This document shows, one piece after another, positions 45,460 to 53,279 of a stretch of 64,000 nucleotides of DNA. The position numbers and the translations under genes were made by a program. The DNA lies in assembly GCA_049517655.1 (NCBI GenBank), contig JBEKRQ010000002.1, positions 248,001 through 312,000 on the forward strand, given 5' to 3'. Positions within the stretch are counted from its first letter, which is position 1. Every line of letters starts with the position of its first letter. This stretch comes from UBA11358 sp049517655. Lineage in GTDB: Bacteria > Verrucomicrobiota > Verrucomicrobiia > Limisphaerales > UBA11358. Below the pieces are notes generated by a model. It searched no databases. It worked only from the letters and a program-made list of their open reading frames with translations, and had not been told where the DNA came from.

Positions 45460-46625
45460 CGCACGCGCGTGGTCAGCAACAATCCCGTCGCGCCGAACGC
45501 CAGATTCGGCAGCCACGCCCCCAGCCACGCGGGCAAAAAACCACCCGTGCCCAGCGCCAGCCCGACTTGTTGGAGCACGAAGAAAGTGAAACAAATGAAA
45601 ACGCTGCCTGCCACACCGACAAAAAGATTTCGCCGGCCGGACGCCGCACCAAATGGAATCGCAATCAGCACCACGACCAGGCAGGTCCATGGCATGGCCA
45701 GCCGTCCATACAATTCCGTGAACAGCCAAAAACCGTGCTTAAACTCTGGGTTAGGGTGATTGGAAAACAGCCAAAAATGATTCGGGCGCACCAGATTGGG
45801 ATGCAGCTGCAAATCCTCCCAAAGGACCGCCAGTGGGATGTTTAATTTACGCGACTGAAGGCTCTCATATTTGTTGATTTCGATTTCCCTCTCAATTTCC
45901 CTGGGCGTTTCATCAAATGCCGGCATCGCCAGCACATTCGTATGAAAGGACGGCAACAGCGGCGCGGTCGTGTCCACTTGCGCGTATTCCTTCACGTTAA
46001 AAAACGTCCAAACGCCATTCATGCGAACCGCGCGATCGGCATACAAGCGGTGGCTCGAACCGTCGGGCAACGTCCAGTTCACCTGCGGCTTCAGCATTTC
46101 GGCGGTTTCCGGGCGATATTCGCCGATAAGCCACGTGCGAGTGTGATGTTCGCGCGCATTAGTGAAACCGAAATTGCGGAATTGATTTCGCGCGTCGGGG
46201 TCATTTGAATTTTGCACATAGCGATTCTTGATGCATTCCGCCCACCCCGTGCTGTACGGCACACAAAATTCATTCAGTGCAAACAGGACGAGACTGGTAA
46301 TGAATCCCACGACAAAATATGGCACGCATAATCGCCACAGACTCACGCCCGCCGCGCGCATGGCGGTGATTTCGTTGTGCCGCGCGTGGTTCGTGAGCGT
46401 GTAAAGCAACGCGAGCAGCAGCGCGATGGGCAGCACCATCACCAAAAATTCCGGTGTCATGGCGATGGAATACCCGATGACATCGGGCAAATGCAATTTA
46501 CGCTCCTGCATTTCGTTCAGTTCGGTGAACAAGTCATAGGAAATCCAGAAAATCAGGAAGCCGCCGAGGCAATACGCCAGCGGCGTGAGCAATTCGCGCA
46601 TCAAATATCGGTCGAGCAACCGCAT
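45456..46625 (-). CDS. LptF/LptG-family lipopolysaccharide export permease
   Basis: This is a protein of about 389 residues with the YjgP/YjgQ layout: an N-terminal helical trio beginning MRLLDRYLMRELLTPLAYCLGGF, a periplasmic beta-jellyroll domain (about 130-290), and three C-terminal helices. LptF and LptG form the membrane part of the ABC machine that pulls LPS from the inner membrane. Which of the two this is cannot be decided, and no second copy is visible. ATG 46625 is chosen. The frame upstream overlaps the divergent gene's 5' region. Confidence 0.88.
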   Translation of the reverse strand: MRLLDRYLMRELLTPLAYCLGGFLIFWISYDLFTELNEMQERKLHLPDVIGYSIAMTPEFLVMVLPIALLLALLYTLTNHARHNEITAMRAAGVSLWRLCVPYFVVGFITSLVLFALNEFCVPYSTGWAECIKNRYVQNSNDPDARNQFRNFGFTNAREHHTRTWLIGEYRPETAEMLKPQVNWTLPDGSSHRLYADRAVRMNGVWTFFNVKEYAQVDTTAPLLPSFHTNVLAMPAFDETPREIEREIEINKYESLQSRKLNIPLAVLWEDLQLHPNLVRPNHFWLFSNHPNPEFKHGFWLFTELYGRLAMPWTCLVVVLIAIPFGAASGRRNLFVGVAGSVFICFTFFVLQQVGLALGTGGFLPAWLGAWLPNLAFGATGLLLTTRVR

Positions 46626-46726
46626 CTTGATACAAGGTAAACAGCGTGGCACGAATGGGGCAAGCCTTGTTGAGAGGCGAACCGATTATTCTTGACTTCC
46701 TTCAATGGCTTTTGCAAAGTGGGATT

Positions 46727-47434
46727 GTGAGTTCAGGTGGACAGGAATGGTTTCGAGTCCAGGACAGCGACAACATGGTGTATGGCCCTGTCGGTTTAAG
46801 CGCCTTGATTCAATGGGTTCAAGAAAAGCGGGTGCTGCCGGAGACATTAATCCATGTCGAATCCGAAAGCTGCTGGCATCAGGCCCAGGATTACGCGCCG
46901 TTGCAAAAATACTTTTCATCCCTGCAAAATACGGCGTCGAGAGCCGCTCACCTCGATCAAACCGTTGACATCAGCCCCGAAGAACTCCGCCAGTTCCCGA
47001 TTTTTTCCAATTTGTCGTACAAACAGCTGCAACAGCTTGCAGCTTTGGGCTATTCCTTTGAAGTCGCGCCCGGGAAACTGGTCGTCAAACAGGGGGAACC
47101 TTGTGACGCGATTTACTTCGTCTTGTCCGGCGCGTTGCGCGTTCGATTGCTCGTTGGCGTTAAAAATGAAACCACCCTTCGCCGGATTTCCGGCGGCGAA
47201 TTTTTCGGCGAAGTCGGCATGTTACTCCAGAGCACGCGGATGGCGGATGTGGTGGCCGATACCAAGGCGCGATTGTTGCGAATTTCGTCGAATACCTTCC
47301 AAAAGCTCATCAAGGAAACCCCGGAATTGTCCGCACCGCTCTTGTTTTCACTTGCTGCCACGATGGCGCAGCACATGACCGAAGATCATCAGCGGTCTTC
47401 GCGGGGAGCGACCTCGGCATTTCGGTGGCATTGA
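46727..47434 (+). CDS. GYF_2 plus cyclic-nucleotide-binding domain protein
   Basis: This is a protein of about 235 residues. The N-terminal ~60 residues resemble the GYF_2 domain (EWFRVQDSDNMVYGPVGLSALIQW). A cNMP-binding beta-barrel follows (about 105-215), with GKLVVKQGEPCDAIYFVLSGALRV and the phosphate-binding cassette-like ISGGEFFGEVGML. No DNA-binding helix-turn-helix follows, so it is not a Crp-type regulator by itself. The frame is open back to GTG 46646, but GTG 46727 places the start at the first domain. It is divergent from the Lpt permease. Confidence 0.78.
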   Translation: MSSGGQEWFRVQDSDNMVYGPVGLSALIQWVQEKRVLPETLIHVESESCWHQAQDYAPLQKYFSSLQNTASRAAHLDQTVDISPEELRQFPIFSNLSYKQLQQLAALGYSFEVAPGKLVVKQGEPCDAIYFVLSGALRVRLLVGVKNETTLRRISGGEFFGEVGMLLQSTRMADVVADTKARLLRISSNTFQKLIKETPELSAPLLFSLAATMAQHMTEDHQRSSRGATSAFRWH

Positions 47435-47604
47435 ATGGACGATGTCTTTGGGCAAAACCTTTCCAAAGAACAATCAGTCCGAAGAAATGCTGGTGCAATT
47501 CGAGGGGTGACTTCACGATTTTCCAACTGGCTTGCCGGGTCGTAGCTCGGGGGATCCAGGCAAAGTAACATGCCCGCCTTCATGCTGCCGCACTTCGGCG
47601 TGGC

Positions 47605-47639
47605 AGTCTTCGCTCCCCGCATTGCTCCGAGTGAAGACT
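47605..47639 (-). terminator. Hairpin at the 3' end of tmRNA
   Basis: Arms AGTCTTC-CTC and GAG-GAAGACT (47605-47615, 47629-47639; 10 of 11 pairs) begin at the tmRNA discriminator base. No T tract follows, so it may be a processing structure rather than an intrinsic terminator. Confidence 0.45.
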
Positions 47640-47987
47640 GGAGGCGGCGGGAATTGAACCCGCGTCCCCGGCAAACAAACCAGCCGCGACTACATGCTTA
47701 GTCCGGAAAATTTTTTCTGCTGTGCGATGGCGTCCGGACTCGAATCGCACTGCCTAGTCCGCATGGAATTTTCTCGGCGACACGTGCGCGGTCTCCACGT
47801 TTCGCCATGCCTGCCATGGCGTTCATCCGGCGTAGCAGGTGTCCGCCAGCGAACGTCGCAGCGCTTAGGCCGCGAGAGCTAATTCTTGGTTAGCTGTTTT
47901 GTTTGATGCGATGATTAACGAGGCCAACGCATCGTCCTCGGCATGCCGCCTCTGGCGCATTTCCCAGGTCGAAACCAGTGCGCCCCC
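47639..47987 (-). ncRNA. ssrA: Transfer-messenger RNA (tmRNA)
   Basis: This is a 349-nt one-piece tmRNA that rescues stalled ribosomes and tags the unfinished protein. The 5' GGGGGCG pairs with 3' CGCCTCC (one G-U). The T arm carries GGTTCAATTCC. The tag frame at 47909-47865 reads ASNKTANQELALAA then TAA, with a resume codon GCA. The Ala-rich C-terminus LALAA is the usual protease signal. CCA is not encoded. The tRNA-like 3' end has no integrase or island next to it. Confidence 0.95.
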
Positions 47988-48072
47988 AAAACGGAACTAC
48001 ACCATCATCGCGCGATTTTCGCCCAGGGTCAAGCGACGCGGTGAGCCCAATTGTTAAGAACCAACAGGCGCA

Positions 48073-48759
48073 TCACTCCGCTGTTCGGCGGAGCCGGGTT
48101 TTGTGCTTGTCCAATTCGGCAAGCCCAGCCTTCACTTCCGCTCGCGGCAGATTTCCCGCCGTCAACGCGTCGTCACCCAATCCCAGCAACCGCTGGTAAA
48201 ACAACCGGCCCAAGTCCAAAAGTTCAATGCTGTCCGGCTCGGCGTCCACCATGCCGAACAACGCATCCTCGGCTTTGGCGAATTCTCCGGTTCGCTCGTA
48301 ATGGCGCATGAGCATCGTGTTGGTCTTTACCGGCAGCGGTGCGTCGCGCAAGCCGGTCAGGAATGCTTCGACGGCAGGCACGAAGTCAGGGCGTTCTGTG
48401 ATTTCACTGCGCCCGAAAGTATCGAGCAGCAAGTGCAGCCCTTTCAGGTAATACTGGCGGCTCTCTTCCAACCGGCCCTGGCCGGCGATGAGGTCGCCAT
48501 TCGTTTTAAGCAGGGTCGCCAGCATGAAGGCCTTGGATTCGACAACATGGGTTGGTTCGCCCTGAATCAACCGGGCCAGCAACTCCGTCTCGGACAAGCG
48601 GACCACTTCCCACGCATCCATGCCCGTCAACCGTTGAAATTCCCCGGCGGTCACAGCCGAAGCCTCCTGCCACTGTTCGGCTTTCGCCAGCCCGGCAAGC
48701 TTCGCCATCATCGCAACGAACTGCTCGATCTGGCGCAAAAGGTAATCGCGGCGAATCAT
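48073..48759 (-). CDS. DUF6483-like helical repeat protein
   Basis: This is a 228-residue soluble helical protein beginning MIRRDYLLRQIEQFVAMMAKL, which recalls proteins annotated as DUF6483. The middle (about 85-190) has TPR-like helices (LEESRQYYLKGLHLLLDTFG, FAKAEDALFGMVDAEP). It is the last gene of a four-gene operon and its ATG overlaps the stop of the XRE regulator by 4 nt. Function unknown. The family name is from memory. Confidence 0.65.
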   Translation of the reverse strand: MIRRDYLLRQIEQFVAMMAKLAGLAKAEQWQEASAVTAGEFQRLTGMDAWEVVRLSETELLARLIQGEPTHVVESKAFMLATLLKTNGDLIAGQGRLEESRQYYLKGLHLLLDTFGRSEITERPDFVPAVEAFLTGLRDAPLPVKTNTMLMRHYERTGEFAKAEDALFGMVDAEPDSIELLDLGRLFYQRLLGLGDDALTAGNLPRAEVKAGLAELDKHKTRLRRTAE

Positions 48760-48956
48760 GGTTTTCCACCATCGTCAAAAATTTCTTCGATGCGCAGCTT
48801 GAAAAGTCGCGCAGCCTTAAACGCCAGCGGCAGGCTCGGATCGTATTTCTCCGTTTCGATGGCGTTGACGGTCTGGCGCGAAACATCGAGCTTGTCGGCG
48901 AGATCGGATTGCGACCATCTTTTCGCCGCGCGCAATTCGCGCAGACGGTTTTTCAT
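48756..48956 (-). CDS. XRE-family HTH regulator (YozG-like)
   Basis: This is a 66-residue DNA-binding protein consisting almost only of a helix-turn-helix: LRAAKRWSQSDLADKLDVS with recognition helix RQTVNAIETEKYDP, then LPLAFKAARLF and the acidic end EEIFDDGG. Such small XRE proteins often regulate an adjacent membrane protein. Its gene overlaps those on both sides by 4 nt. A palindrome upstream of the operon (50412-50429) is the likely operator, which implies autoregulation. Confidence 0.93.
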   Translation of the reverse strand: MKNRLRELRAAKRWSQSDLADKLDVSRQTVNAIETEKYDPSLPLAFKAARLFKLRIEEIFDDGGKP

Positions 48957-49516
48957 TTATACCTCCGCCAAGAAAAAAATAATCCAATCAAGAAGTAAGC
49001 CCCCATGATGTAAAGGGCCCACTCCCCATGAAATTCCGGTGCGCCCATGCCGCGGAGGAACAAATAGCTGAAACAGGTGAATCCCGTGGCTAGTCCTGAA
49101 AAAGCCATCGCTTCCGTGTAAACTTTTCGCCACATTTCGTCTGTGTCCGAAATGAAACGGATGGCGGCGAAGGAAACATAAATCAACGGTAGAACCGGCA
49201 ATAGAACCAGCCAATACCGATACGGCGATTGTTTGTCGTAAAAGTAATTCAGCGCGAAAATCCCCAACGCATACGTGACGGAGCCGCCAGTCATCCGCAG
49301 GTAGTATTTTTTTATGTGCGGCTTCCTCGGTTTCATATTGATGGCAGCGGAAACGATAATTGCCGGCCAAAGCGGCAACGAAATCACGGCCAGTATTCCT
49401 TTGGCAGTTGCAGGGTGTAATTCATGATTCATCACGGCAAAGCCCAATACATACGTAACCATGCCGGCAACCGCCGACCAAAAGTATTTTTTTATGTGCG
49501 GTTTCATAAATTTCAT
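48953..49516 (-). CDS. Membrane protein with internal duplication, partner of the XRE regulator
   Basis: This is a 187-residue protein with about six hydrophobic helices. The N-terminal unit KPHIKKYFWSAVAGMVTYVLG is repeated 65 residues later as KPHIKKYYLRMTGGSVTYALG. The DNA coding for KKY and the preceding residues is nearly identical in both places (49306-49326 and 49485-49506), so part of the gene was duplicated recently. The second half alone (from MKPRKPHIKKYY, residue 61) looks like a complete four-helix protein. Genes of this kind commonly sit next to small XRE regulators. The role is unknown. Confidence 0.75.
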   Translation of the reverse strand: MKFMKPHIKKYFWSAVAGMVTYVLGFAVMNHELHPATAKGILAVISLPLWPAIIVSAAINMKPRKPHIKKYYLRMTGGSVTYALGIFALNYFYDKQSPYRYWLVLLPVLPLIYVSFAAIRFISDTDEMWRKVYTEAMAFSGLATGFTCFSYLFLRGMGAPEFHGEWALYIMGAYFLIGLFFSWRRYK

Positions 49517-50400
49517 TTGAGGAATGTGTCCACTTCAGCTGCGAACTTGTCAGGCTGGTCGAGCATGATAAAGTGGAATGAGTCATCGATGCGGACAATT
49601 TTTTTGTTTGGCAAAGCAGCGTAGCTTTCCTCATAAAGCCGGTCGGAAGCCGCTGGTGGAATTCCGGCCAGCGAATCCCATGCATGAAGTATTGTCACCG
49701 GCGCTTTTATTTTTTGCAGCTGCGGGCGGATGTCCGTAGTCATGTCCTCATACGTCGCTCGGGCAACGACTGATTTGTCGGATGCAATTGCCCATTTGAC
49801 TGCCTGCTTGTATCCGTCCGGGGATTTGACGAGCGCGTGGATAAAAGCTGTTTCGCTTTTTGCGTAGTCGTCCTGCGTCTGGGCGAGGACGCTGTCACGC
49901 ATCGCCGCAGCTTGTGGCGCGATGGCTGACGTGTCTTTCGCACCGAACAAAGCACCGTAAAATGGCAGTGCATCCACAATCATCAGGCCGCCCACGTCTT
50001 CGGGATGTTGAGCCGCGAGCATTTCGGCCATGAATCCGCCGAGCGAATGTCCAATCACCTTTGGCGCCTGCAACTTGTTTGTCTTGATGTAAACGTCAAT
50101 GGCATCCACCGTCGGCTGAATCACCGGACCTTGCGCGTTTGCGCGTGAAGGCGAACCGGCAAATCCCGCCACTTGGATGAGGTGCAGGCGGAAACGATTT
50201 TCGAGACGGCTGGCAGTCGCGTCCCACACCTCACTCGAACTGGCGAGTCCGGGAATGAGCAGCACGTCCGGGCCGTGTCCGCGAACGGTGACGGTGATGC
50301 GGTCTGAAACAGTGTCCGCACCGGCGGTGAAAACCTGCCATGTCAGGGCAGCGGCTAATAGAGCGACGAATTTAATTCTGTTCACAAAGTTGTTTTTCAT
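49513..50400 (-). CDS. Exported alpha/beta-hydrolase
   Basis: This is a 295-residue protein with an N-terminal signal peptide (MKNNFVNRIKFVALLAAALTW...AGA). The alpha/beta-hydrolase fold shows LLIPGLASSSEVWD (oxyanion strand), nucleophile elbow VIGHSLGGFMAEML, acid in ILHAWDSLAGIPP and His in DDSFHFIMLDQP. The substrate is unknown and could be an ester or lactone. It is first in the operon, and its stop overlaps the start of the membrane-protein gene by 4 nt. ATG 50400 is chosen, immediately downstream of the operator-like repeats. Confidence 0.88.
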   Translation of the reverse strand: MKNNFVNRIKFVALLAAALTWQVFTAGADTVSDRITVTVRGHGPDVLLIPGLASSSEVWDATASRLENRFRLHLIQVAGFAGSPSRANAQGPVIQPTVDAIDVYIKTNKLQAPKVIGHSLGGFMAEMLAAQHPEDVGGLMIVDALPFYGALFGAKDTSAIAPQAAAMRDSVLAQTQDDYAKSETAFIHALVKSPDGYKQAVKWAIASDKSVVARATYEDMTTDIRPQLQKIKAPVTILHAWDSLAGIPPAASDRLYEESYAALPNKKIVRIDDSFHFIMLDQPDKFAAEVDTFLK

Positions 50401-50411
50401 GACAAAACCAC

Positions 50412-50450
50412 TGTAAAGCATCCTTTACACGATATCAAGCATTCTTTACA
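50412..50450 (-). promoter_or_regulatory. Operator-like palindrome and direct repeat upstream of the XRE operon
   Basis: TGTAAAG-4 bp-CTTTACA is a perfect palindrome at 50412-50429, 12 bp before the hydrolase start codon. A second half-copy, AAGCATTCTTTACA, lies at 50437-50450. It matches AAGCATCCTTTACA at 50416-50429, and the two are offset by 21 bp, two helical turns. This is the expected geometry for cooperative binding by a small XRE regulator. Confidence 0.65.
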
Positions 50451-50463
50451 TTTATTTTTGAAC

Positions 50464-50496
50464 AAAAAAACGGGGCTGAAATTGCTCTCAGCCCCG
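50464..50496 (-). terminator. Rho-independent terminator of the groESL operon
   Basis: On the minus strand CGGGGCTGA and TCAGCCCCG form a 9-bp stem with an 8-nt loop, followed by seven T residues. It lies 42 bp after the groEL stop and separates the chaperone block from the XRE operon. Confidence 0.93.
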
Positions 50497-50537
50497 CTCG
50501 TGATTTTTGCCGGCGGTCATAGACCGCCGCTATAATT

Positions 50538-52172
50538 TTAGTAATCCATTCCGCCCATGCCGCCGCCACCTGGCATCGGAGCCGGTTTTTCCTTTTCAGG
50601 AATGTCGGCAATCAGACATTCGGTCGTGAGCAACAGACCGGCAATGGACGACGCGTTTTGCAGCGCGGTGCGCGTGACCTTCTTCGGATCAACGACGCCG
50701 GCCTTCACAAGGTCTTCGTATTCGCCGGTGGCCACGTTGTAACCCTCGTTGCCTTTGCGCTTCTTGACTTCCTCGACGACCACCGAGCCTTCCACGCCGG
50801 CGTTGTTCGCCAGTTCGCGGGTCGGCGATTCAATGGCGCGCTTGACGATGTCCACGCCGATTTTCTCGTCTTCGTTCGCGCCCTTGACCGCTTCAATGGC
50901 GGGCAGACAGCGCAGCAACGCCACACCGCCGCCGGCGACAATGCCTTCCTCGACCGCCGCGCGGGTCGCGTGCAACGCGTCCTCGACGCGCGCCTTTTTC
51001 TCCTTCATTTCAGTTTCGGTCGCGGCGCCGACGTTGATGACGGCCACGCCGCCGGCGAGTTTCGCCAGGCGTTCCTGCAATTTCTCGCGGTCGTAATCGC
51101 TCGTCGTCTCTTCGATCTCGCGGCGGATTTGATTCACGCGGCCCTGGATGTCGGATGATTTGCCGCCACCTTCGACGATGGTGGTGTTTTCCTTGTCAAT
51201 CACGATGCTCTTGGCTCGGCCGAGGTCAGTCAGTTCAATGCTCTCAAGCTTGATGCCGAGGTCTTCGCTGATGAACTTGCCGCCGGTGAGAACGGCGAGG
51301 TCTTCGAGCATGGCCTTGCGGCGGTCGCCGAAGCCCGGCGCCTTCACGGCGCACACATTCAGCGTGCCGCGCAATTTGTTCACGACCAGGGTCGCGAGCG
51401 CTTCGCCTTCAACATCCTCGGCGATGACGAGCAACGGCTTGCCTGAGCGCGCGGCCTTTTCGAGCAACGGCAACAGGTCCTTCAGACTGCTGATTTTCTT
51501 TTCGTAATTGAGGATGTAAGCGTCTTCGAGCTTCACCTCCATCGTTTCGGCGTTCGTGATGAAATAAGGCGAGAGATAGCCCTTGTCGAACTGCATGCCT
51601 TCGACGACTTCGAGCGTCGTCTCAATGGACTTGGCTTCCTCGACGGTGATGGTGCCGTCCTTGCCGACCTTGTCCATCGCATCGGCGATGATCTCGCCGA
51701 TGGTGGTGTCCCAGTTGGCGGAGACGGTCGCAACCTGCTTGATCTCGTCCTTGTCCTTCACCTTCTTGGAGATCTTGTCGAGGTGCGCGACGGCGGCTTC
51801 CACGGCCTTACCAATGCCGCGCTGGATGCCGATGGGATTCGCGCCGGACGTGACAAACTTGAGTCCCTCGCGATAAATGGATTCCGCGAGCACGGTGGCG
51901 GTGGTGGTGCCGTCGCCCGCGTCGTCGCTCGTGCGGCTGGCCACTTCACGGACCATCTGGGCACCCATGTTTTCGTAGGGGTCTTCCAGTTCGATTTCCT
52001 TCGCCACCGTCACGCCGTCCTTGGTGACGGTTGGTGAACCGTATTTTTTGTCAATGACCACGTTGCGGCCCTTGGGCCCGAGCGTTGCTGTCACCGCTCT
52101 GGAAAGCTTCTGGACGCCGCGCAAAATCGCCTGCCGCGCGGCCTCATCAAACAATAATTGTTTTGCTGCCAT
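50538..52172 (-). CDS. groEL: Chaperonin GroEL (60 kDa)
   Basis: This is the ATP-dependent folding chamber, in two heptameric rings. It is 544 residues. Motifs are the N-terminal LGPKGRNVVIDKKYGSPTVTKDG, the ATP site AGDGTTTATVLAES, and the C-terminal GGGGMGGMDY tail. It follows groES by 37 bp, a gap filled with 7-bp repeats. No CIRCE element was seen upstream of groES. Length and sequence are typical. Confidence 0.98.
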   Translation of the reverse strand: MAAKQLLFDEAARQAILRGVQKLSRAVTATLGPKGRNVVIDKKYGSPTVTKDGVTVAKEIELEDPYENMGAQMVREVASRTSDDAGDGTTTATVLAESIYREGLKFVTSGANPIGIQRGIGKAVEAAVAHLDKISKKVKDKDEIKQVATVSANWDTTIGEIIADAMDKVGKDGTITVEEAKSIETTLEVVEGMQFDKGYLSPYFITNAETMEVKLEDAYILNYEKKISSLKDLLPLLEKAARSGKPLLVIAEDVEGEALATLVVNKLRGTLNVCAVKAPGFGDRRKAMLEDLAVLTGGKFISEDLGIKLESIELTDLGRAKSIVIDKENTTIVEGGGKSSDIQGRVNQIRREIEETTSDYDREKLQERLAKLAGGVAVINVGAATETEMKEKKARVEDALHATRAAVEEGIVAGGGVALLRCLPAIEAVKGANEDEKIGVDIVKRAIESPTRELANNAGVEGSVVVEEVKKRKGNEGYNVATGEYEDLVKAGVVDPKKVTRTALQNASSIAGLLLTTECLIADIPEKEKPAPMPGGGGMGGMDY

Positions 52173-52188
52173 AATTTTTGGTTCTTAG

Positions 52189-52212
52189 TTGAATGTTGAA
52201 TGTTGAGTGTTA
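52189..52212. repeat. Heptamer tandem repeat between groES and groEL (TTGAATG units)
   Basis: Three 7-bp units (TTGAATG twice, TTGAGTG) lie in the short spacer inside the groES-groEL operon and run into the groES stop codon. They belong with the other period-7 arrays in the window. Confidence 0.75.
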
Positions 52213-52503
52213 AACAAGCACGGCCAGGATGTCGTCCGACGACAAAATCTTGTATTCCTTGCCGTCAATCTTGATTTCCGTGCCGCCGTATTTGCTGACG
52301 AGCACGCGGTCGCCCTTTTTGACTTCAAACGGAATTTTTTTTCCGTCGTCGTTGGTTTTGCCGGTGCCGAGGGCGATGATGATGCCCTCCTGCGGCTTTT
52401 CCTTGGCGGTATCGGGAATGATGATGCCGCCCTTCTTGACTTCCTTTTCTTCAACCGGCTCGACCAGGATACGGTCGCCGATCGGTTTAATGTTCAGTGC
52501 CAT
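52210..52503 (-). CDS. groES: Co-chaperonin GroES (10 kDa)
   Basis: This is the heptameric lid of the GroEL chamber. It is 97 residues: MALNIKPIGDRILVEPVEEKEVKKGGIIIPDTAKEKP at the start (residues 1-37), the mobile loop around residues 20-35, and GDRVLVSKYGGTEIKIDGKEY at the end. It precedes groEL as usual. Upstream, an 85-bp gap separates it from the unknown gene at 52589-52969. Confidence 0.98.
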   Translation of the reverse strand: MALNIKPIGDRILVEPVEEKEVKKGGIIIPDTAKEKPQEGIIIALGTGKTNDDGKKIPFEVKKGDRVLVSKYGGTEIKIDGKEYKILSSDDILAVLV

Positions 52504-52588
52504 AGGTTCTTTCGTTTTTGTTGTTTGGTTTCGAGTTGTTAATTGTAATCAAATCCCGCCGCACCCGCGATGGGAAAATTGTTTGTTG

Positions 52589-52969
52589 CTATACGCTTAC
52601 CATTATTGCCTGCCTAGATTTAGGTTTTTTCAAAGCTTTAGATTTCGGAAGATGCACTGGAACTGAAAACTTCACACGACTTACTATCGATGTAGACGAT
52701 TCAGATTGGCCTTGAGAACCTAGAGCAAATGGGACAGTAAAAACGCCAATGCCTCCCTTTGTGCCTTTGCCCTCGACTGCTGTTACCGCCACGTCAAATG
52801 CGACAAGCGAGGCGGCTTCGCCTGTTGCTTCATCCCAATATTCTGCTTTAGTCGATTCAAGACCTTTTGGATTAACTAAAGCTCCACGTGTCGCGCCAAA
52901 TTCTTGAGCGATTGCAACGCCCTCAATAATTTGTTTGAGCGTTTCTGAAATGAAGTCTTTTAGTTCCAC
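52589..52969 (-). CDS. Trypco2-like small protein of unknown function
   Basis: This is a protein of about 126 residues with an N-terminal amphipathic helix VELKDFISETLKQIIEGV, then a beta-rich half with AASLVAFDVAVTAVEG...GIGVF and SIVSRVKFSVPVHLP. From memory this layout resembles the trypsin-co-occurring domains (trypco) found in bacterial conflict systems. That should be tested. GTG 52969, one base after the upstream stop, gives the canonical-looking start. ATG 52999 is the alternative and would overlap the upstream gene. AT-rich relative to dnaK and groEL. Confidence 0.6.
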   Translation of the reverse strand: MELKDFISETLKQIIEGVAIAQEFGATRGALVNPKGLESTKAEYWDEATGEAASLVAFDVAVTAVEGKGTKGGIGVFTVPFALGSQGQSESSTSIVSRVKFSVPVHLPKSKALKKPKSRQAIMVSV

Positions 52970-52970
52970 T

Positions 52971-53279
52971 TTAGTTATTTTTGTTATCTCCACTCGCATC
53001 AAATTTTACTACGCCGATCTTTTTTTCTTTTTGAAAACCGTCATAAATCCAAAGCCAGATTCGGACCACTGGCCAATACAGCAAAAAAATTGCCGCACCA
53101 ATATTTTCAAGTTCTTCGCTATAGCTAGGCGCACAATTGCCTGACGCTATAAAGAACCCCAACAACGCAATCGCATAAACGACAATCAATAAACGCAACC
53201 AGCCACGACGAATCCGTCGAAAACGCTTAAATCTTAGCCAAGAATAAATTGTCGGCGCGATTTGTTGGAAACTTTTCAT
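52971..53279 (-). CDS. Small membrane protein, function unknown
   Basis: This is a 102-residue protein with two hydrophobic helices (about 29-46 and 60-80), a strongly basic N-terminus (WLRFKRFRRIRRGWLR) and a charged C-terminal tail. I do not recognise the family. Its ATG overlaps the dnaK stop codon (TAATG), so translation is probably coupled to dnaK. The downstream unknown gene starts at or before its stop. AT-rich for this genome. Confidence 0.65.
   Translation of the reverse strand: MKSFQQIAPTIYSWLRFKRFRRIRRGWLRLLIVVYAIALLGFFIASGNCAPSYSEELENIGAAIFLLYWPVVRIWLWIYDGFQKEKKIGVVKFDASGDNKNN

Noticed and set aside
47389..47622. Minus-strand reading frame next to the tmRNA 3' end as an integrated gene or island edge
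   Set aside because: The 77-codon frame has no conserved features and overlaps the end of the cNMP-domain gene. No integrase, direct repeat of the tmRNA end or foreign cargo is present.
52504..52588. CIRCE heat-shock operator upstream of groES
   Set aside because: No TTAGCACTC-N9-GAGTGCTAA or close variant is present in the spacer or before dnaK. Regulation must be by another route.
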